A DNA stretch of 33,289 nucleotides from Candidatus Gottesmanbacteria bacterium (GTDB taxonomy: Bacteria > Patescibacteriota > Microgenomatia > UBA10105 > UBA927). Below the pieces are notes generated by a model that did not search any database, was not told where the DNA came from, and was given only the letters and a program-made list of their open reading frames with translations. Positions 27,678 to 33,289 of this stretch are shown piece by piece. The stretch is taken from contig JAHFKN010000005.1 in assembly GCA_023245355.1 (NCBI GenBank), positions 1 through 33,289 on the forward strand. Direction: 5' to 3'. Position numbers and translations under genes: made by a program. How positions within the stretch are numbered: the first letter of the stretch is position 1; each line of letters starts with the position of its first letter.

Positions 27678-28225
27678 ATGAGGGTCTGCAAAAACGTCTG
27701 TAGTTCCGAGTCCAGGTCCTGCGGCGTTCCTTCATTTTTTATCACGTAGTCTGCGATTGCAATCGGGCCTCCGGAATTAAGCTTTTCTATTTCTGCACGG
27801 TCCCGTTCTTTTGATTCCTTTTCCGTCAGCGGACGGACTGTCCGGCTGGCAAGACGCGCGTACCGCGTAGCAGGAGATGCATACACGGAAAGTACACGCA
27901 GCCCCGGAAATTTTGCTTTGAGATATACGTATTCTTCCCAGCTGCGCATGCCGTCGAGAGCGATTTTATGCGTAGACACTTCTGCTTCCCGTATTCTCGG
28001 CTCGATCTTAATAGCCATTGCGGCCATACCGAGTTCTTTCCTGATGTTTTCCCGGTATTGCCGCTCGTTGGTTTCGTTCAACTCCAATCCCAATTCCTTG
28101 AGTCCGATATCCGTCTGGTCCCCGAATCGGAGGACGGTAAATCCGTGTTCACGGAAAAAATCAGAGGCTTTCGTTTTGCCGGAACCGGGAAGACCGACGA
28201 TAGCTATATATACCGTGTTGTTCAC
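27674..28225 (-). CDS. P-loop kinase, UPF0200 / archaeal dephospho-CoA-kinase-like
   Basis: IAIVGLPGSGKTKASDFFREHGFTVLRFGD, KELGMAAMAIKIEPRIRE, KIALDGMRSWEEYVYLK, VLSVYASPATRYARLASR, IAIADYVIKNEGT; resembles the archaeal UPF0200 pattern from memory. Confidence 0.75.
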   Translation of the reverse strand: MNNTVYIAIVGLPGSGKTKASDFFREHGFTVLRFGDQTDIGLKELGLELNETNERQYRENIRKELGMAAMAIKIEPRIREAEVSTHKIALDGMRSWEEYVYLKAKFPGLRVLSVYASPATRYARLASRTVRPLTEKESKERDRAEIEKLNSGGPIAIADYVIKNEGTPQDLDSELQTFLQTLI

Positions 28226-28767
28226 GAAACCCCCAAACCAGAGAGAATCTGTGTTGTGACGTCTTCAATGGATTTTTCGCCGTCTACTTCAAGCAATCTG
28301 TTTTGCTTGCGGTAATACTCCAGCACCGGCTCCGTCACATCATGGAACAGCTGGATACGTTTCCGTATGGCCTGCAGCGTATTATCTTCGCGTATTCCGT
28401 CTTCAAACCGGCCGCTTAAACGCCACAGCGCTTCTTTGTCCGTTACCTTAAGGTAAATGACCCGTTCAACGCCGTTGGTAAAATCTTCTGCCTGTTTTGA
28501 GGTTCTCGGGAACCCATCCAGGATATATCCGTTTTTGTATTCGGGTTTTGCAAGATACTCTTCGATAATCGGAATCGCTTTCTCATCGGGAATGAGGTAT
28601 CCGGCATTTAATGTTTCTTTGACATATCTGCCCCAGGAAGTTTTTTCCTGCGACATCTGGCGGAATATATGCCCGCTGGATAAATACGGTATCCCCAGCC
28701 GTTCGCTCAATATATTGCCCTGCGTCGACTTCCCTGATCCCTGTATTCCCACAAGTATAAGCTTCAT
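28222..28767 (-). CDS. adk: Adenylate kinase
   Basis: MKLILVGIQGSGKSTQGNILSERLGIPYLSSGHIFR, GYILDGFPRTSKQAEDF. Confidence 0.95.
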   Translation of the reverse strand: MKLILVGIQGSGKSTQGNILSERLGIPYLSSGHIFRQMSQEKTSWGRYVKETLNAGYLIPDEKAIPIIEEYLAKPEYKNGYILDGFPRTSKQAEDFTNGVERVIYLKVTDKEALWRLSGRFEDGIREDNTLQAIRKRIQLFHDVTEPVLEYYRKQNRLLEVDGEKSIEDVTTQILSGLGVS

Positions 28768-28785
28768 ATATGCTATGAGTCCTTT

Positions 28786-30072
28786 CTACTCCAGAAATCC
28801 TTCGTAATTACGCATGACAAGCTGCGCTTCCAATGCTTTCACGGTTTCCAACACGACAGACACGACGATCAGTACTCCGGTGCCTCCGATAAGCAATGTG
28901 GAAAGCCCGGAAATACCGCGCGCCAGCGAAGGAAAGACCGCCAAAATTCCCAAAAAGAGCGCTCCGGCTAGCGTGATGCGCGTTAAAATATAATTTAAGT
29001 AATTGGCAGTCGGGCTGCCCGGCCGTATTCCGGGAATAAATCCTCCGTACTTCTGGATTTCTCCTGCTATCTTGGTCGGATTAAACGTAATTGCGGTATA
29101 AAAATACGTAAATCCTATGACCAGGAAAAAATAAATAAGGTTATACGAAAGGCCGTTGGGGTTAAACGCGGTCGTCAAAAAGCGGCCGAATCCCGCGATG
29201 GCAGGATTTTGGAGCTGCTGCAAAAATCCTCCCAGAAGTGACGGAAGCAGCACAAGAGAAACGGCAAAGATGATGGGAATTACTCCCGCCTGATTAACGC
29301 GGAGCGGCAGATACGACGTATTGCCGCCGTACATTTTGTTTCCCCGGATGCGTCTGGCATAATGAACCGGAATCCTGCGCACCGCCTCATTCATAAACAC
29401 GGTTCCCGCAATGACGATAAGCGCGACGAATCCGAACAGCGCGACGTTCGTGAGCTGCTCCGGCTGAAATACGCTGGCCGTCTGAAACATAACGACAGGC
29501 AGCCGTCCGACGATACCGGCAAATATCAGAAGCGATATGCCGTTTCCGACGCCGTACTCGGTGATCAGTTCGCCCAACCACATGACAAACAGGGTACCGG
29601 CAGTCATGGTGAGCACGACGGCTATCAGGGTTAACGGATTCATCACACCGACGATTCCCTGATTCCGAAGCAGTAAATACATGCCGATCGACTGCATGGC
29701 CGCCAGCGGCACGGTGATAAACCGCGTATACTGGTTAATTTTTTCCCGGCCGAATTCCCCTTCTTTCTGCAATTCTTCCAGTTTGGGAAATACGATGGTC
29801 AGAAGTTGCAGGATAATCGACGCGTTAATATACGGGTTCAGTCCCAACGCCAATACGGAAAAATTCACCAATGTTCCGCCTGAAAATATATCCAACAATC
29901 CCAAAAATTGATTCTGGGAAAACAGCAGTGCCAGTTTTGTGCGGTCGATTCCCGGAATGGGAACGTGGGCAAATACTCTGAAGATAACAAAAATGAGTGC
30001 GGTAAGCAGTATCTTGCGTCGCAGTTCAGGCGATTTCCAACTGTTGACCAGGGCAGTCAAAATTGTGTTCAT
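28786..30072 (-). CDS. secY: Preprotein translocase subunit SecY
   Basis: [90 protein letters not shown]. Confidence 0.98.
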   Translation of the reverse strand: MNTILTALVNSWKSPELRRKILLTALIFVIFRVFAHVPIPGIDRTKLALLFSQNQFLGLLDIFSGGTLVNFSVLALGLNPYINASIILQLLTIVFPKLEELQKEGEFGREKINQYTRFITVPLAAMQSIGMYLLLRNQGIVGVMNPLTLIAVVLTMTAGTLFVMWLGELITEYGVGNGISLLIFAGIVGRLPVVMFQTASVFQPEQLTNVALFGFVALIVIAGTVFMNEAVRRIPVHYARRIRGNKMYGGNTSYLPLRVNQAGVIPIIFAVSLVLLPSLLGGFLQQLQNPAIAGFGRFLTTAFNPNGLSYNLIYFFLVIGFTYFYTAITFNPTKIAGEIQKYGGFIPGIRPGSPTANYLNYILTRITLAGALFLGILAVFPSLARGISGLSTLLIGGTGVLIVVSVVLETVKALEAQLVMRNYEGFLE

Positions 30073-30114
30073 GTTTTGGTGATACCGATTCTGTCAGACA
30101 ACTCCACCGATTAG

Positions 30115-30546
30115 TCAGGCAATGTTCCCGCCGGCTTTTTCAATCAACTTCCGGGCTCCCGCTGAACACGGAACAGATACCGTCAATGCGACGCTTAACG
30201 CTTTGCCGGAAAGTATTTTCGCCTGCGTTGCGGATTCCGGAATAACGTTGTGTTTCTTGAGGCTTTCCAGAGTCACGACGGAACCTGCCGGAAATACGGA
30301 AAGCAATCCAATTGCGACCGTCACGGGTTTGGACTGTAAGGATTTATTCCGTTGTTTGCCGCGTAAAAACGGCAGCCGCTTCATAACGGACAACTGACCG
30401 CCCTCAAAATGAGGAGGGATTGTTCCACGGGCTTTCTGGCCCTTGGTACCACGACCTGCAGTTTTGCCCCGGCCTGAACCGTGTCCGCGGCCAAGTCGTT
30501 TTTTTGATCTGTCTACCGTCTGACGTAATGTGTGTATCATATGCAT
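30115..30546 (-). CDS. rplO: 50S ribosomal protein L15
   Basis: [28 protein letters not shown]...[17 protein letters not shown]. Confidence 0.97.
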   Translation of the reverse strand: MHMIHTLRQTVDRSKKRLGRGHGSGRGKTAGRGTKGQKARGTIPPHFEGGQLSVMKRLPFLRGKQRNKSLQSKPVTVAIGLLSVFPAGSVVTLESLKKHNVIPESATQAKILSGKALSVALTVSVPCSAGARKLIEKAGGNIA

Positions 30547-30550
30547 TGTA

Positions 30551-31033
30551 TTACGATCGTGATTTTATAGCCTTTAATTGTTTCAGCGCTTCCATAGTAG
30601 CATAGACATTTGATGCTTTGTTGCTTGTCCCTAATATTTTGGAAACGATATCGCGGATACCTGCCGCTTCGACGACTGCCCGCACCGGGCCTCCCGCAAT
30701 AACGCCCGTTCCTGCAGGTGCCGGCTTCAACATAATCCGGGCTGCTCCCAGTTTGACAAATACCACATGGGGAATCGTTGTTTTGTTAAGCGGAACGGTA
30801 ATTAAATGTTTCCGCGCATACAGGACTGCTTTTTTCACTGCTGCAGACACGTCCGGCGCGCCTCCCAATCCGGCTCCTACTCTCCCCTTTTTGTCACCGA
30901 CGACAACGAGGACCGAGAATCCGATTTTGTTTCCGCCTTTGGTCTTTTTGGACACACGGTTTACCTGTACCACTTTTTCTTCAAATTCACTCGGCACTCC
31001 GCGGTCAGGACGTCTGGAACCATAATTCATCAT
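30551..31033 (-). CDS. rpsE: 30S ribosomal protein S5
   Basis: EEKVVQVNRVSKKTKGGNKIGFSVLVVVGDKKGRVGAGLG, PAPAGTGVIAGGPVRAVVEAAGIRDIVSKILGTSNKASNVYATMEALKQL. Confidence 0.98.
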   Translation of the reverse strand: MMNYGSRRPDRGVPSEFEEKVVQVNRVSKKTKGGNKIGFSVLVVVGDKKGRVGAGLGGAPDVSAAVKKAVLYARKHLITVPLNKTTIPHVVFVKLGAARIMLKPAPAGTGVIAGGPVRAVVEAAGIRDIVSKILGTSNKASNVYATMEALKQLKAIKSRS

Positions 31034-31359
31034 ACTTCTAACCCTCCTTCTCGGATTGCTTCAGCGACGGCTTTTATTGCCCCGTGATAGCGATAACCCG
31101 AGCGGTCAAATACTACCTTCGTTATTTTTTTGGCCTTGGCTTTTTCGGCAATGACACTTCCTAATTTCGTGGCAGCCGCGACATTTTTGCCTTTGGTCCA
31201 CGCAGACAGAATCGTCATGGCTTTATCGTCGTCGACTAACTGAACCATCATCCGCATATTAGAACGGAATACCGCAACGCGCGGCCGGCTTTGGGTTCCG
31301 CTCAGCCTGCGGCGGATAGACAACTTACGTTTTAAGCGCATTTCTTTTTTGGTTTTCAT
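31030..31359 (-). CDS. rplR: 50S ribosomal protein L18
   Basis: RRLSGTQSRPRVAVFRSNMRMMVQLVDDDKAMTI...VVFDRSGYRYHGAIKAVAEAIREGGLEV. Confidence 0.97.
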   Translation of the reverse strand: MKTKKEMRLKRKLSIRRRLSGTQSRPRVAVFRSNMRMMVQLVDDDKAMTILSAWTKGKNVAAATKLGSVIAEKAKAKKITKVVFDRSGYRYHGAIKAVAEAIREGGLEV

Positions 31360-31362
31360 AGG

Positions 31363-31923
31363 TTACTTAGCTCCGGGAGCTCCTCCTACTGCTTTGGCGG
31401 ACTTACCTGCCTTTTTACGGATATGTTCACCCGTATATTTGATACCTTTGCCTTTATACGGCTCCGGCGGTTTCACTCCGCGTACGGACGCTGCTACCTG
31501 GCCCACCAGATATTTGTCGATCCCGCTCACCATAATTTTCCCTTCGGTAACGGTAAACGTGATTCCGGAAGGGGGTGTTAATACCACCGGATGGGAAAAT
31601 CCGACGGAAAGTGACAAATCCGTGCCGTTTAATGCCGCCCGGTATCCGACGCCGGATAACTCAAGCTGTCTTTGCCAGCCCTTGGTCACGCCTGTCATGG
31701 CATTTTTCATGAGTGCCACGGTCGTTCCGTGAAGTGCTTTTACTTTTTTGTCATTTCTCGTCCGTGCGGCAACAAGCGATTCGCCTTCCTGCGTCACGGC
31801 TATCCCGTCAGGAACGGTAACGGTAAGCTCGCCTTTGGGGCCTTTAAACACTACCGTGTTACCCGTACGTGTTACGGTAACATCTTTTGTTATGACCACT
31901 GGTGTATTTCCGATTCGTGACAT
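31363..31923 (-). CDS. rplF: 50S ribosomal protein L6
   Basis: MSRIGNTPVVI...VVFKGPKGELTVTVPDGI, ELSGVGYRAALNGTDLSLSVGFSHPV, KPPEPYKGKGIKYTGEHIRKKAGKS. Confidence 0.98.
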   Translation of the reverse strand: MSRIGNTPVVITKDVTVTRTGNTVVFKGPKGELTVTVPDGIAVTQEGESLVAARTRNDKKVKALHGTTVALMKNAMTGVTKGWQRQLELSGVGYRAALNGTDLSLSVGFSHPVVLTPPSGITFTVTEGKIMVSGIDKYLVGQVAASVRGVKPPEPYKGKGIKYTGEHIRKKAGKSAKAVGGAPGAK

Positions 31924-31936
31924 AAGTTAGTACTCC

Positions 31937-32332
31937 TTACCACACTTCACACAATAATTCTCCGCCGACTCCCTGTTTTCGTGCATCTTTACCGCTCATA
32001 ACTCCGTTGGGAGTGGATATAATTGCGATTCCCTGCCCTCCCATAACCATCGGGATCTTTTTCTTGTTGATGTACCAGCGAAGACCCGGTTTACTTATGC
32101 GGCGCACGCCGGTAAGTAACGGCTCTTTTCCTTCGTACGTCAATTCAATCTGCAATACGGGGCCGTGAGATCCTTTTGTCTCTTCAACATGAGACAGATA
32201 TCCTTCCCGTACGAGAAGCTTGGCCACTGCAACCTTGAGCTTACTGCTGGGAAGCTCAATCGTTTTTTTGTGCGCCAGAGCCGCATTTCTGATGCGGGTT
32301 AACATGTCTCCGATAGGATCGCTTATCATCAT
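31937..32332 (-). CDS. rpsH: 30S ribosomal protein S8
   Basis: MMISDPIGDMLTRIRNAALAHKKTIELPSSKLKVAVAKLLVREGYL...GIAIISTPNGVMSGKDARKQGVGGELLCEVW. Confidence 0.98.
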   Translation of the reverse strand: MMISDPIGDMLTRIRNAALAHKKTIELPSSKLKVAVAKLLVREGYLSHVEETKGSHGPVLQIELTYEGKEPLLTGVRRISKPGLRWYINKKKIPMVMGGQGIAIISTPNGVMSGKDARKQGVGGELLCEVW

Positions 32333-32345
32333 ACTTTTTTCTCCT

Positions 32346-32531
32346 TTACCAAGACGCCTTTACTACCCCCGGCAGTTCGCCTTTATGCGCGAGCTTCCGG
32401 AAACAGATACGGCACAATTTAAACTTCCGCATATACGCCCGGCTTCTGCCGCAGAGCATGCAACGGTTTCTGTGTCGGACTGCGAATTTTTGTTTATGCT
32501 CAAATTTCACTACATCAGATGTTTTTGCCAT
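32346..32531 (-). CDS. rpsN: 30S ribosomal protein S14, short zinc-binding type
   Basis: [61 protein letters not shown] (CxxC...CxxC). Confidence 0.97.
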   Translation of the reverse strand: MAKTSDVVKFEHKQKFAVRHRNRCMLCGRSRAYMRKFKLCRICFRKLAHKGELPGVVKASW

Positions 32532-32532
32532 A

Positions 32533-33081
32533 TTATTTCTCCTTCGCAAACGGCATACCCATTGCCGCAAGCAGTGCTTTACCGGCTTTATCATTCCCTG
32601 CGTTTGTCACAAATGTTATTTCAAAACCGCGTGTTTTATCAATCAGGCTGTAATCCAGTTCCGGAAATATCGACTGATCCGTCACTCCCAATGTATAGTT
32701 CCCTCGTCCGTCAAATCCCCTGTTCGGCACGCCGCGGAAATCGCGCACACGGGGCAGTGCCACGATAGTGAGACGGGTGATGAAATCATACATCCTGATC
32801 CCGCGGAGCGTTACGCGCAGTCCGACCGGATCACCGGCACGGAGTTTAAATGTCGAAATTGCCATTTTTGCCCTGGTTATATGCGGACGCTGTCCGGTTA
32901 TGATACCGAGCTGCTCGCGTGCTTTATCGATCACTTTTTTATCTTTCTGCGCCTCTCCGCCTATGCCGCAGTTCACTACGATTTTGACTAGCTTCGGAAC
33001 TGCCATGATATTTTTGACCTCTAACTCTTTCATGAGTTTCGGGATCAGTTCTTTTGTATATGTATCGCGTAATCCGTTCAT
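32533..33081 (-). CDS. rplE: 50S ribosomal protein L5
   Basis: [43 protein letters not shown]...[30 protein letters not shown]. Confidence 0.98.
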   Translation of the reverse strand: MNGLRDTYTKELIPKLMKELEVKNIMAVPKLVKIVVNCGIGGEAQKDKKVIDKAREQLGIITGQRPHITRAKMAISTFKLRAGDPVGLRVTLRGIRMYDFITRLTIVALPRVRDFRGVPNRGFDGRGNYTLGVTDQSIFPELDYSLIDKTRGFEITFVTNAGNDKAGKALLAAMGMPFAKEK

Positions 33082-33289
33082 ATTTTTTTACCGCACTTTC
33101 TGCACACCCGTACTTTTTCATTTTTCGAAACCAGCCAGCCGATGCGCGTCTGTTTTCCGCAGGCCGGGCACACCAACGCTAATTTCGACACGTTTATCGG
33201 TTTTACGATATCGATAATCCCGCCGGGATTCTTGTCGTCCTTACGCTTCATGTGACGTTTGGAAATATTCACGCCGGCCACAGTTACCG
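33078..33289 (-). CDS. rplX: 50S ribosomal protein L24, C-terminal part (truncated by window edge)
   Basis: VTVAGVNISKRHMKRKDDKNPGGIIDIVKPINVSKLALVCPACGKQTRIGW...; open at the window end. Confidence 0.93.
   Translation of the reverse strand, partial: VTVAGVNISKRHMKRKDDKNPGGIIDIVKPINVSKLALVCPACGKQTRIGWLVSKNEKVRVCRKCGKKI

Overview
The window looks like a chromosomal segment of a Candidate Phyla Radiation (Patescibacteria, possibly Microgenomates-like) bacterium. Support for this is the absence of an rpmD (uL30) gene between rpsE and rplO and the overall gene content. Most genes are on the minus strand. From left to right: partial comM; rnpB (RNase P RNA, +) with promoter and terminator; AI-2E transporter, miaA, miaB; a two-gene accessory cassette on + (4-fold beta-flower-like repeat protein plus a coiled-coil/TM protein); HAD phosphatase; LytR_C-domain protein; ABC-2 exporter; HU; RNase Y without an evident N-terminal TM; recX with a divergent SPFH/slipin; recA; a dyad-rich intergenic region; tRNA-Pro(GGG); GT39-like membrane protein; SpoU-type methyltransferase; then the spc/alpha ribosomal superoperon (rpsI to rplX). 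The most striking feature is a ~5.7-kb block of three alkaline-phosphatase-superfamily enzymes plus an antisense-oriented, Cys-containing, membrane-anchored protein, lodged between map and infA inside the ribosomal superoperon. It is followed by a good candidate infA promoter and a terminator-like hairpin. Other leads are the beta-flower cassette, an archaeal-type UPF0200-like kinase between adk and map, the dyads upstream of recA, and the palindromes at the HU promoter. All calls come from reading the sequence and from recalled family knowledge; no searches were run.
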